64,000 bases of DNA from NCBI RefSeq assembly GCF_001305515.1, contig NZ_LJYW01000001.1, positions 2,180,911 through 2,244,910 of the forward strand, given 5' to 3'. The translations under genes were made by a program, and so were the position numbers. Each line of letters begins with the position of its first letter. Position 1 is the stretch's first letter. This document shows, piece after piece, positions 38,872 through 46,692 of the stretch. This stretch comes from Prosthecodimorpha hirschii (GTDB lineage Bacteria > Pseudomonadota > Alphaproteobacteria > Rhizobiales > Ancalomicrobiaceae). The notes under the pieces are model-generated. The model worked only from the letters and a program-made list of their open reading frames with translations. It was not told the origin of the DNA and made no database searches.

Positions 38872-39016
38872 CATTCCCGGCCGGAGCGCAGCGGAGGGCC
38901 GGGACCCACTCTGCTGGCAACCTGTCGCAAGACTTTGATATAAATGGCGATCCCGACGCCCGCTGCGATGCGAGTGGGCCCCGGATCGGCGGCCCTCACG
39001 GGCCTTGTCCGGGGAT
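38872..39016 (+). repeat. structured repeat, array 2 copy 4
   Basis: Stem 1 TCCCGGC..GCCGGGA, stem 2 CCCACTC..GAGTGGG and stem 3 are all perfect. Confidence 0.85.
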
Positions 39017-39118
39017 GCGCTGGGAGATTGCGGCAGGGGCTCCAACATCGGACCTTCCACTGCCCACTCCCGAATCGGCACTGCCCCGCGCCCGCTGGAA
39101 CGGTGCCTCGTTGGGGCG

Positions 39119-39265
39119 CATTCCCGGCCGGAGCGCCAGCGGAGAGCCGGGACCTACTCTGCTGGCGATGTGCCGCAAGGCTTTGAATTGACTGGTGATC
39201 CTGAGGCCCGCTTCGATGCGAGTGGGCCCCGGATCGGCGGCCCTCACGGGCCTTGTCCGGGGATG
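39119..39265 (+). repeat. structured repeat, array 2 copy 5
   Basis: Stem 1 TCCCGGC..GCCGGGA is perfect; stem 2 CCTACTC..GAGTGGG has one T-G wobble; the middle part matches copy 1 rather than copies 2-4. Confidence 0.85.
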
Positions 39266-39450
39266 CGACCGCTCACGCTGACCGGGGGCTCAGGGACGGG
39301 GATTCGGGGACGGAGGCTCAGGGACGGGGGACTCAGAGACCGGGGAGCACGCGGGGCCGACGCCGCGACGGTCGGAGCCGACCGACCGTGCGCAACAGGC
39401 TCTGCCCGGACAGGGAAAACCCCGCCCGGGGGCGGCATGATCCCTCAGCG

Positions 39451-39595
39451 CATTCCCGGCCGGAGCGACAGCGGAGAGCCGGACCTACTCTGCTGGCAAC
39501 AGTCCGCTCGGACCTGTTTTAATGGATGGTCTTGACGCCGCAGAGATCAGAGTGGGCCCCGGATCGGCGGCCCTCACGGGCCTTGTCCGGGGATG
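39451..39595 (+). repeat. structured repeat, array 2 copy 6
   Basis: Stem 2 CCTACTCT..AGAGTGGG has one T-G wobble and stem 3 is intact; the middle part is diverged from all other copies. Confidence 0.8.
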
Positions 39596-39733
39596 CGACC
39601 GCTCACGCTGACCGGGGGCTCAAGGACGGGGATTTGGGGACCGAGGCTCAGGGACGGCGGAGCTCAGAGACCGGGGAGCACGCGGCTGACGCCGCGACGG
39701 TCGGAGACGATCGGCGGTGCTCAACGAGGTTTG

Positions 39734-39759
39734 CCCGGGCAGGGAAAACCCTGCCCGGG
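39734..39759. repeat. perfect 11-bp hairpin with AAAA loop
   Basis: CCCGGGCAGGG at 39734-39744 faces CCCTGCCCGGG at 39749-39759 around AAAA. Imperfect relatives lie at about 38213-38238 and 39408-39431 in the same spacer type. It is 35 bases from the end of the minus-strand gene at 39794, where it could block read-through. Confidence 0.8.
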
Positions 39760-39793
39760 ACGAAATGATCCGGCCGCAGGCCGAGGCTTTCGA

Positions 39794-40105
39794 TCAGTTG
39801 CAGTCCCACCACTCGAAGGGCTGGCCATACATGTCCTGGCGCACGCTGCGGGTGCAGTTGCCGGAATGATTGCGCTGACGGGGCGCCTGCACGTAGCCGG
39901 GGCCCGGCGGCGCATAGTAGTAGCCCGGCTGATAGTAGCCGTAGGGTCCGTAGGCCCCCGCCGCCAGCGCGCCGCCGACCACCACGCCGGCCGCCGCCCC
40001 GGCCCAGACGCCGCCATGCCGGTACCACGGACGGGCGTCGGCCGAGGACACCGCGAGGGTCGAAGCCAGGGCTGCCAGAACGGCCGCTGCTGCGATCTTC
40101 TTCAT
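39794..40105 (-). CDS. small secreted Tyr/Pro/Gly-rich protein with C-terminal Cys pair
   Basis: A 103-residue exported protein. The signal peptide (about 1-24, AAAAVLAALASTLAVSSADA) is followed by a glycine-rich hydrophobic stretch (GAAAGVVVGGALAAG), YGPYGYYQPGYYYAPPGPGY and a tail CTRSVRQDMYGQPFEWWDC. It is built like the protein at 34417-34707, and the two face each other across the helicase and the repeat arrays. ATG 40105 has GAAGCGAAC upstream; a longer frame is not family-like. The function is unknown. Confidence 0.7.
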   Translation of the reverse strand: MKKIAAAAVLAALASTLAVSSADARPWYRHGGVWAGAAAGVVVGGALAAGAYGPYGYYQPGYYYAPPGPGYVQAPRQRNHSGNCTRSVRQDMYGQPFEWWDCN

Positions 40106-40306
40106 GTTCGCTTCTCCAGTTTGGCGCGGCCGTCGCACCCGGAAGACGGTTGGTCGGCCGCATCGCTGCCAGGACAAGTCGCGAAGGGCGTCAATGGTTC
40201 ATTCACAAGGCCGTGACTCATCATTTGACAATCATGAGTTCGAACATTTGCATCGGCTGACAGCCCGCTTTACGGAGCGGCAGGACCTTTATGGGCATCA
40301 AGTCTC

Positions 40307-41092
40307 ATGCGCGGCATGAACACGATCTTCCTGGTCAGGACCCAGCGCGAGGTTTGGCGCGGCGTCGTCGGCATCACGCTGGTCTGTGTCGTCGCCGCAA
40401 CCTCCGCGGTGGTGCTGTCGGTCTGGATGGTGACCGGCTCCCTGCGCATGGCGCTGGTGTTCATGCCGGCGGCCGTGCTGATCCCGCTTGCCATCGCGCC
40501 CCCGGTCAGCTGGTTCGCCATGTCGATCGTGCGCCTGCTGACCCAGACGATCGAGCGCGTCGATGCCTATGTGCGGCTCGACACGCTGACCGGCGTCCTG
40601 ACGCGCGCCGTCCTGCTCGACCAGGTGCGCGAGGCGCTGCCGCGCGGCGGCTGTTTCCTGATGATCGACGCCGACCATTTCAAGACGATCAACGACACCC
40701 ACGGCCATACGGTCGGCGACGAGGCGCTGAAGCGGATCGCCGAGGTGCTGCGCCGGACCGCGCCGGTCGATGCGCTGATCGGGCGTCTCGGCGGCGAGGA
40801 GTTCGGCATCTTCCTGCCGGGGCGACGCGAGGCCGAGGCGGCCGCGACCGCCGATGCCTTGTGCCGGGCGATGCGCGACCAGGGCCGCGCGGTGGCGGGC
40901 CACGACCTCGCCATCACGATCAGCCTCGGCGGCGCCGAACACCAGGCGGGCGACACGCTGGAGGCGACCATGCGGCGTGCCGACATCGCGCTCTACCACG
41001 CCAAGCGCGCCGGCCGGGACCGGATCCACATCGCCGCCGCCACCGAAACCATGCCGGCCCTGCGCATCCGCTCGAATTTCGCGCCGGCGTGA
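40307..41092 (+). CDS. membrane diguanylate cyclase (GGDEF)
   Basis: A 261-residue protein. Two membrane spans (about 20-42 and 48-72) lead directly into a GGDEF domain (about 92-245) with FLMIDADHFKTINDTHGH, active-site GGEEF and ADIALYHAKRAGRDR. It should make cyclic di-GMP from two GTP. The RxxD inhibitory site before GGEEF is not obvious (TAPVDALIGRLGGEEF), so product feedback may be weak. It has no sensory domain apart from the membrane part. Confidence 0.88.
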   Translation: MRGMNTIFLVRTQREVWRGVVGITLVCVVAATSAVVLSVWMVTGSLRMALVFMPAAVLIPLAIAPPVSWFAMSIVRLLTQTIERVDAYVRLDTLTGVLTRAVLLDQVREALPRGGCFLMIDADHFKTINDTHGHTVGDEALKRIAEVLRRTAPVDALIGRLGGEEFGIFLPGRREAEAAATADALCRAMRDQGRAVAGHDLAITISLGGAEHQAGDTLEATMRRADIALYHAKRAGRDRIHIAAATETMPALRIRSNFAPA

Positions 41093-41101
41093 CCCACGCG
41101 A

Positions 41102-42022
41102 TCAGCGCGCCAGGACGGCCAGCAACCCGCGGATCGTCTCGCCGCGGTCGCGGCGCAGGTCGACGGCCTCCAGCGTGACCGGCACGAGACCGGCCGCGGC
41201 GGCGCCGGCGACGACATGGTCGCGGCCGTGGCCGTAGCGCAGGCTGTCGCGCAGCCGGTAGCCCGGATCGCCGCCCGCGGCTTCGTCCCATTCGACCGTG
41301 AAGGCGAGCAATCCGCCCGGCGCCATCGCGCGGGCGGCCGCGGCCAGCACCGGGTTCAGGTCGCCGAGATAGCAGAAGACATCGGCCGCCAGCACGAGAT
41401 CGAGCGCGCCCGGCGCGCGCGCCGCCAGGGCCTCGACCACGTCGCCGACCGCCAGATCGGCATAGAGCCCCTTCGCCCGGGCGCGCGCGACCATGCGCTC
41501 GGAGAGATCGACCCCGTCGATCCGGTCGACCCGGTCGCGGACGGCCTCGGCCATCAGACCGGTGCCGCAGCCGAGATCGAGCGCGGCGGCGTGGCGGCGG
41601 CCCGGCGCGACGGCCTCCAGCGCCGCCGCGATGGCCACCGGGGCGCGATAGCCGAGGCGGCCGACGAGCGCCGCGTCGAAATCCTCGGCATAGCCGTCGA
41701 ACAGGGCGCGGACATAGCCGGCCGGCGGCGCGGCGGGGCTGGTACCGGCCAGCCGGGCGGCATGGAGCGCGGCGCCGAGCCGGTCCTCGGGATCGAGTTC
41801 GGCCGCCCGGGCGAAGGCCGCCGCAGCGCCGTCGCGGTCGCCGGCATCGGCGCGGGCGCGGCCGAGCGCGAACCAGGCTGCGACCCAGTGCGGTGCGATC
41901 TCCAGCGCCTGCGCGTAGAGATCGGCGGCGGCCGCGGCATCGCCGGCCTCGGCCAGCGCCTCGGCATAGTCGTAGCGGCGGTCGGCGATCAGGTCGCCGG
42001 AGGAGAGGAAGGTGGTCTGCAT
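41102..42022 (-). CDS. TPR-containing SAM-dependent methyltransferase
   Basis: A 306-residue protein. Two or three tetratricopeptide repeats (about 15-85, with YAEALAEAGDAAAAADLYAQ and ALEIAPHWVAAWFALGRARA) precede a class I methyltransferase domain with motif I ALDLGCGTGLMAE, GVDLSERMVARARAKGLYAD, and VLAADVFCYLGDL. The motifs are complete, so catalysis is plausible. The methyl acceptor is unknown. It resembles the NDUFAF5/UbiE-like and contactin-like TPR methyltransferases found in Alphaproteobacteria. Confidence 0.82.
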   Translation of the reverse strand: MQTTFLSSGDLIADRRYDYAEALAEAGDAAAAADLYAQALEIAPHWVAAWFALGRARADAGDRDGAAAAFARAAELDPEDRLGAALHAARLAGTSPAAPPAGYVRALFDGYAEDFDAALVGRLGYRAPVAIAAALEAVAPGRRHAAALDLGCGTGLMAEAVRDRVDRIDGVDLSERMVARARAKGLYADLAVGDVVEALAARAPGALDLVLAADVFCYLGDLNPVLAAAARAMAPGGLLAFTVEWDEAAGGDPGYRLRDSLRYGHGRDHVVAGAAAAGLVPVTLEAVDLRRDRGETIRGLLAVLAR

Positions 42023-42123
42023 GGCGCGTTCCGGTGGGGCTTCCTGATAGACCGGCCTCGGCACCGAGGAAAGCCGCAGCGCGATGCTGACGCGGCCGAA
42101 GCGCCACCCTACATTCGTGACCG

Positions 42124-43167
42124 ATGCCCGTCGCCGCCGATCTCCTGACCCTCACCCCCGCCGGGCTCTACTGTCCGCGCGGTGGCTTTCACATCGACCC
42201 GGTCCGCCCCGTCGACCGGGCGCTGATCACCCATGGCCATTCCGACCATGCCCGGTCCGGCCACGGCGCCGTGCTGGCGACGCCGGAGACGCTGGCCATC
42301 ATGTCGGTGCGCTACGGCGAGGATTTCGCGGGGGCGACCGAGGCCGCCGGGCTCGGCCGGCCGAGCCGGATCGGCGACATCCGCGTCACCTTCCACCCGG
42401 CCGGCCATGTGCTCGGCTCCGCCCAGATCGCGCTCGAAGCCGGCGGCTGCCGGATCGTCGTCTCCGGCGACTACAAGCGCCAGCTCGACCCGACCTGCAG
42501 CCCCTTCGAGACCGTCGCCTGCGATGTCTTCGTGACCGAGGCGACCTTCGGGCTGCCGGTCTTCCGCCACCCGGACGCACGCGGCGAGGCGGCCAAGCTG
42601 ATCGGCTCGCTCGCCCTCTTCCCCGACCGGCCGCATCTGGTCGGCGCCTATGCGCTCGGCAAGGCGCAGCGCATGATCGCGCTGCTGCGCGAGGCCGGCT
42701 ACGACGACACCATCTTCCTGCACGGCGCGCTGGAGCGGCTGTGCCAGTTCTACGAGAGCCGCGGCATCGAACTCGGTCCGCTCGATCCGGTGCGCGGGCT
42801 GAAGCCGAAGGATCTGGCCGGCCGGATCGTGCTCTGCCCGCCCGGCTCGATGGCCGACCTCTGGTCGCGCCGGCTCGGCGATCCGGTCACGGCCTTCGCG
42901 TCCGGCTGGATGCGGGTCAGGGCACGCGCCCGCCAGCGCGGCGTCGAACTGCCGCTGATCGTCTCCGACCATGCCGACTGGGACGACCTGACCGCGACCA
43001 TCGAGGAGACCGGCGCCGGCGAGGTCTGGGTCACCCACGGTGCCGAGGAAGCCCTGGTCCACTGGTGCCGCCTGCGCGGCCTCGACGCCCGGCCGCTCAA
43101 CCTGCTCGGCTATGGCGACGAGGGCGACAATTTAGATGAAAGTGTCAAAATTTCTGAAGATCACTAA
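42124..43167 (+). CDS. ligase-associated DNA-damage-response exonuclease (beta-CASP metallo-beta-lactamase fold)
   Basis: A 347-residue metallo-beta-lactamase nuclease. The metal motif HGHSDHA is at 37-43, followed by GHVLGSAQI, VSGDYKRQ and VTEATFG, and a late VSDHADWDDL with the beta-CASP histidine. It matches TIGR04122, the nuclease partner of the repair ligase. The last native residues read LNLLGYGDEGD; the following NLDESVKISEDH is encoded by AT-rich DNA that starts at about 43130. The native tail has apparently been replaced by the inserted DNA. No stop defect is present. Confidence 0.9.
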   Translation: MPVAADLLTLTPAGLYCPRGGFHIDPVRPVDRALITHGHSDHARSGHGAVLATPETLAIMSVRYGEDFAGATEAAGLGRPSRIGDIRVTFHPAGHVLGSAQIALEAGGCRIVVSGDYKRQLDPTCSPFETVACDVFVTEATFGLPVFRHPDARGEAAKLIGSLALFPDRPHLVGAYALGKAQRMIALLREAGYDDTIFLHGALERLCQFYESRGIELGPLDPVRGLKPKDLAGRIVLCPPGSMADLWSRRLGDPVTAFASGWMRVRARARQRGVELPLIVSDHADWDDLTATIEETGAGEVWVTHGAEEALVHWCRLRGLDARPLNLLGYGDEGDNLDESVKISEDH

Positions 43168-43173
43168 TATAAT
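43168..43173 (+). promoter_or_regulatory. candidate -10 box for the DUF4238 gene
   Basis: TATAAT lies 13 bases before ATG 43186 in AT-rich DNA. The -35 position has only a weak TGTCAA. AT-rich sequence gives such matches by chance. Confidence 0.25.
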
Positions 43174-43185
43174 TGCGAGAAAACA

Positions 43186-44061
43186 ATGAATCAGTCAAGT
43201 ACTTCACAAGTCCATCATTATGTTCCAAAGTTTCTTTTAGAGAATTGGATTGAGGATGAATCGACGGGTCACATCAGCGGTTATTGGTGGAATAGCCGTA
43301 CAAACGGTGTCTATTGCAAGAAAAAAGGAGCAAAAGGGTTCTGTTGTGAACGAGGATTGTATCCACTTTCAAAACATGAACTTGGAGTCAATGCCATTGA
43401 AAGTGAATTCTTCCAAAAAATTGATAGCAAAGCGGGAAGTATCATCGATAAAGTAAAGCACGGGCAAACATTAGATAAAGATGAAAAGATTATGTTTGCT
43501 TCCTTCGTGCTCTCCTTGAAAGGTCGACGGCCAAATATTGCCGCCACCCTGCGAAACGCCGTGCCAGAACTCATTCTTGAAGAACTTGATTCCAATATGG
43601 AATTAATCGATACTTTAGAGGAAATGAACATTCAAGATAAACCTTCGGAATTGATTAGACGGAAGGGAGTAAATCTGGAAGATAGATCAATTGCCATGAT
43701 TCAACGCATATCAACACCAATTGAAGTTATAATGAGTTTGTCAAATTCATCATGGTGTTTTCGTGAATTCAAGGACATTGAAGAGAGTCTTGCAATTTCA
43801 GACAATCCACTAATTGCATTCAATGGATATGAAAGCAAAAAATCCTCATGGCTTCTGCCAATTTCACCAAGAATTCTATTTATTGCATCGCACTCGTCAA
43901 GAGGTATTCGGAGAGCACAAATGATTAGCGATATTAATTTAATTAGAATGATAAATGAGATTAGTATAACTCAGATTGATAGATTCCTGATTAGTGAAGA
44001 AAGAAATGCTGATTGGATAAAATGGAGATTACCCCTTACTCGCCATTTTAGGTACGCATGA
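43186..44061 (+). CDS. AT-rich inserted gene encoding a DUF4238-like protein
   Basis: A 291-residue protein starting with HHYVPKFLLENWIED at residues 10-24, the hallmark of DUF4238, a family of unknown function. A late HSSRGIRRAQMISDINLIRM and a C-terminal SEERNADWIKWRLPLTRH follow. GC content is well below 40% by eye, against about 70% on both sides, and codon use is quite unlike the neighbours (many AT-ending codons). The gene fills the gap between exonuclease and ligase: the start is 18 bases after the exonuclease stop, and its TGA overlaps the ligase ATG as ATGA. It was clearly gained by transfer. A role in defence or DNA repair would be a guess. Confidence 0.85.
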   Translation: MNQSSTSQVHHYVPKFLLENWIEDESTGHISGYWWNSRTNGVYCKKKGAKGFCCERGLYPLSKHELGVNAIESEFFQKIDSKAGSIIDKVKHGQTLDKDEKIMFASFVLSLKGRRPNIAATLRNAVPELILEELDSNMELIDTLEEMNIQDKPSELIRRKGVNLEDRSIAMIQRISTPIEVIMSLSNSSWCFREFKDIEESLAISDNPLIAFNGYESKKSSWLLPISPRILFIASHSSRGIRRAQMISDINLIRMINEISITQIDRFLISEERNADWIKWRLPLTRHFRYA

Positions 44062-45728
44062 ACCGCTTTGCCCAGCTGCTCGACCGGCTCGCCTACGAGC
44101 CGCGGCGCAATGCCAAGATCGCCCTGATGGCGGATTATTTCCGCCATGTGCCGGATCCCGAGCGCGGTTATGCGCTGGCCGCGCTGACCGGATCGCTCGG
44201 CTTTGCCGAGGCCAAGCCCGGGCTCGTCAGGGCCCTGATCGCGGAGCGTACCGACCCGGTCCTGTTCGGCCTCTCCTACGATTTCGTCGGCGATCTCTCC
44301 GAGACCGTCGCGCTGATGTGGCCGGCGCCCGAAATCCGGCCGAACGCGGTGCCGAGCCTCGCCGAGGTGGTCGAGACGCTGGCGGAGACCGCAAAGCGCG
44401 ACCTGCCGGCGATCCTGGCGCGCTGGCTCGACGCGCTCGACGAGGCCGGCCGCTGGGCCTGCCTGAAGCTGATCACCGGGGGCCTGCGCGTCGGCGTCTC
44501 GGCACGGCTCGCCAAGACGGCGGTCGCCCAGCTCGGCGCGATCGAGCCGGACGAGGTCGAGCATGTCTGGCACGGGCTGGCGGTGCCCTATCTCGATCTC
44601 TTCGCCTGGGTCGAGGGCCGCGGGCCGCGGCCGGAAAGCGACGATCCGGCGCCGTTCCGGCCGCCCATGCTGGCGCATGCGGTCGAGGACGGCGATTTCG
44701 ACCGGCTCGACCCGGCCGCCTTCGTGGCCGAATGGAAGTGGGACGGCATCCGCGTCCAGGCCGCAGCCGGGCTGTCGCTGGAGACCCGCCGGCACCGGCG
44801 CCGGCTCTACAGCCGCACCGGCGAGGATATCGGCGCCGCCTTCCCGGACCTGCTCGAAGCGCTCGATTTCGACGCGACGATCGACGGCGAACTCCTGGTG
44901 CTGGTCGATGGCCGGGTGCAGAGCTTCAACGTGCTGCAGCAGCGGCTGAACCGGAAGACCGTGACGGCGCGCATGCTGACCGAGCAACCGGCCCATATCC
45001 GCGCCTACGACCTGCTGGTCGAGGCCGGCGAGGACCTGCGCGCCCTGCCCTTCGCGGCCCGACGCGAACGGCTGGAACGCTTCATCGCCCGCACCGCCCA
45101 TCCGCGGCTCGACCTCTCGCCGCTGATCCCCTTCGCAAGCTGGGAGGCCCTGGCCGAGGCGCGGGCCGATCCGGCCGCCGCCGGCGCCGGGCCGGATGCC
45201 GAGGCGGTCGAGGGCGTCATGCTGAAGCGGCACGACAGCCCCTATCTGCCGGGCCGGCCGAAGGGCCTCTGGTACAAGTGGAAGCGCGACCCGCGCGTGG
45301 TCGACGCGGTGCTGATGTATGCCCAGCGCGGCCACGGCAAGCGCTCGTCCTTCTATTCGGATTTCACCTTCGGGGTCTGGCGCGGCAGCGGCGCCGACGC
45401 CGAACTGGTGCCGGTCGGCAAGGCCTATTTCGGGTTCACCGACCAGGAACTGACCGAACTCGACCGTTTCGTCCGCCGCCACACGATCAACCGCTTCGGC
45501 CCCGTGCGCGAGGTGCAGCACGACGCCGCCGTCGGGCTGGTGCTGGAGGTCGCCTTCGAGGGGCTCGGCCGGTCGACCCGGCACAAGTCCGGCGTCGCCA
45601 TGCGCTTTCCCCGCATCAGCCGCATCCGCTGGGACAAACCGCCCGCCGAGGCCGACCGCATCGAGGTGCTGGAAGCCATGCTGCGCTCGGCCGCCCCCGC
45701 CGACGCTGCACCGGCCGACGAGGATTGA
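44058..45728 (+). CDS. ATP-dependent DNA ligase (cisplatin damage response type)
   Basis: A 556-residue ATP-dependent ligase. An N-terminal helical DNA-binding domain (about 1-195) is followed by the nucleotidyltransferase domain with motif I lysine Lys227 in EWKWDGIR, then YSRTGEDIGAAFPD, DGELLV, GVMLKRHDSPYLPGRP and WYKWKRDPRVVDAVLM, and an OB-fold at the C-terminus. This is the TIGR04120 group, which works with the exonuclease, helicase and PdeM in a repair pathway implicated in cisplatin-type damage. The start overlaps the stop of the DUF4238 gene, so its translation is coupled to the inserted gene rather than to the exonuclease. Confidence 0.93.
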   Translation: MNRFAQLLDRLAYEPRRNAKIALMADYFRHVPDPERGYALAALTGSLGFAEAKPGLVRALIAERTDPVLFGLSYDFVGDLSETVALMWPAPEIRPNAVPSLAEVVETLAETAKRDLPAILARWLDALDEAGRWACLKLITGGLRVGVSARLAKTAVAQLGAIEPDEVEHVWHGLAVPYLDLFAWVEGRGPRPESDDPAPFRPPMLAHAVEDGDFDRLDPAAFVAEWKWDGIRVQAAAGLSLETRRHRRRLYSRTGEDIGAAFPDLLEALDFDATIDGELLVLVDGRVQSFNVLQQRLNRKTVTARMLTEQPAHIRAYDLLVEAGEDLRALPFAARRERLERFIARTAHPRLDLSPLIPFASWEALAEARADPAAAGAGPDAEAVEGVMLKRHDSPYLPGRPKGLWYKWKRDPRVVDAVLMYAQRGHGKRSSFYSDFTFGVWRGSGADAELVPVGKAYFGFTDQELTELDRFVRRHTINRFGPVREVQHDAAVGLVLEVAFEGLGRSTRHKSGVAMRFPRISRIRWDKPPAEADRIEVLEAMLRSAAPADAAPADED

Positions 45729-45774
45729 CGGTCGGAGCCGCAAAGACGCCACGGCCCCGGCCCGCCGCACCCGG

Positions 45775-46692
45775 TCAATTGGCCGGCGTCGGCGCGGCGA
45801 CGGCCCATAGCCCGAGGCCGGCGCGGCGGGCTTCCGTCTCGTCGGCGCCGAGATCGCCGCCGGCCGCCTTGGCCCAGCCCTGGCGCACCAGCCAGCGGCC
45901 GACATCGTCCGCGCCGAGCCGGCAGGCGGAGACGAAGTCGCCCTCGCGCGCGCCCTCCGGCACCGTGCATTGCAGCCCGCGCCCGCGCACGAAGGCGCGC
46001 AACGCGACCGCGGCGCGCGCGCCGCAGGGCCAGTCCTGACCGGCGGCATCCCGGCAGGTCTCCTCCACGCCCGGCGCCGCGATGCCGGCGAGGCGCACGC
46101 GCACGTCGCCCGCCCGGATCACGCCGGCGGATTCGACCAGGATCGGCCGCAGGACGCGCAGCTTCGGGGGGCCGAGCGGCTTTCTGACCGGTTCGCGTGC
46201 CGGCAGGCGCTGCAGCGGTCCGGTCACGGCCGGCGGCGGCGTGACGCCCGGCGGGGTGACGTTGCGCACGTCGACCGGCCCTGACGGCGCGGCCGGCGCC
46301 GGTCCCCGCACACTGGCCGCCAGGGGAGCCGGCGGGGATGGCCGAAGCGCCCCGACCGCGGCCGGGTCCGCCGTGCCGGCGACCTCCGGCGCGACGGTGA
46401 CGGAAGGGGCGGCCGGTCCGGACGGCCCAGCCGGTCCGGACGGCCCAGCCGGTCCGGACGGCCCGGTCGGACCGCCGGGGAGACCGGCCGCGACCGTGCC
46501 GGTCCCGGCGCCGTGCGTGACGGGCGTGGCCGGCGGATCGCCCCGGACCGGCGCCGGGGCCGTCCCGGAATGCGATAGCGCGGGCTGCGGCGGCACGGCG
46601 CCGCGATCGAAGCCGAAATAGAGCGTCGCCCCGCCGATCGGGATCAGGCCGGCGATCGCGCCGATCAGGGCGAGACGGGCGACCCGGTTCAT
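45775..46692 (-). CDS. SNase-like (thermonuclease family) protein with collagen-like linker
   Basis: A 305-residue protein. An N-terminal membrane anchor or signal (about 4-24) leads to a long Pro/Gly/Ala linker that contains GPSGPAGPSGPAGPSGPA, encoded by an 18-base tandem repeat near 46430-46480. The C-terminal SNase-like domain (about 190-300) has VRVRLAGIAAPGVEETC and WLVRQGWA. In staphylococcal nuclease the core reads R-x4-D-x2-E; here the Arg is kept but Asp and Glu are Ala and Gly, so the enzyme may be inactive. ATG 46692 overlaps the TGA of the upstream S24-like gene (ATGA). Confidence 0.68.
   Translation of the reverse strand: MNRVARLALIGAIAGLIPIGGATLYFGFDRGAVPPQPALSHSGTAPAPVRGDPPATPVTHGAGTGTVAAGLPGGPTGPSGPAGPSGPAGPSGPAAPSVTVAPEVAGTADPAAVGALRPSPPAPLAASVRGPAPAAPSGPVDVRNVTPPGVTPPPAVTGPLQRLPAREPVRKPLGPPKLRVLRPILVESAGVIRAGDVRVRLAGIAAPGVEETCRDAAGQDWPCGARAAVALRAFVRGRGLQCTVPEGAREGDFVSACRLGADDVGRWLVRQGWAKAAGGDLGADETEARRAGLGLWAVAAPTPAN

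Larger units (their letters stand above)
37830..39793. repeat. repeat mosaic, structured-repeat array 2
   Basis: Nearly 2 kb of noncoding repeats. Six full copies of the structured repeat lie at 37959-38101, 38257-38400, 38558-38702, 38872-39016, 39119-39265 and 39451-39595, with two half copies at 38503-38534 and 38818-38850. Between them are two spacer types. One, of about 100-115 bases, contains GGCTCCAACATCGGACCTT. The other, of about 150-180 bases, has GGGGAC/TCAGGG-rich sequence and ends in a C/G hairpin around GGGAAAACC. Period is about 315 bases between 38558 and 38872. Open frames here are artefacts. Confidence 0.85.

Noticed and set aside
37959..39595. CRISPR array
   Set aside because: Units are about 145 bases with internal stems and repeated, not unique, spacers; no cas genes.
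43186..44061. DUF4238 gene as a proven defence system
   Set aside because: Transfer is clear, but nothing in the sequence shows a nuclease, toxin or sensor motif, and there is no partner gene.
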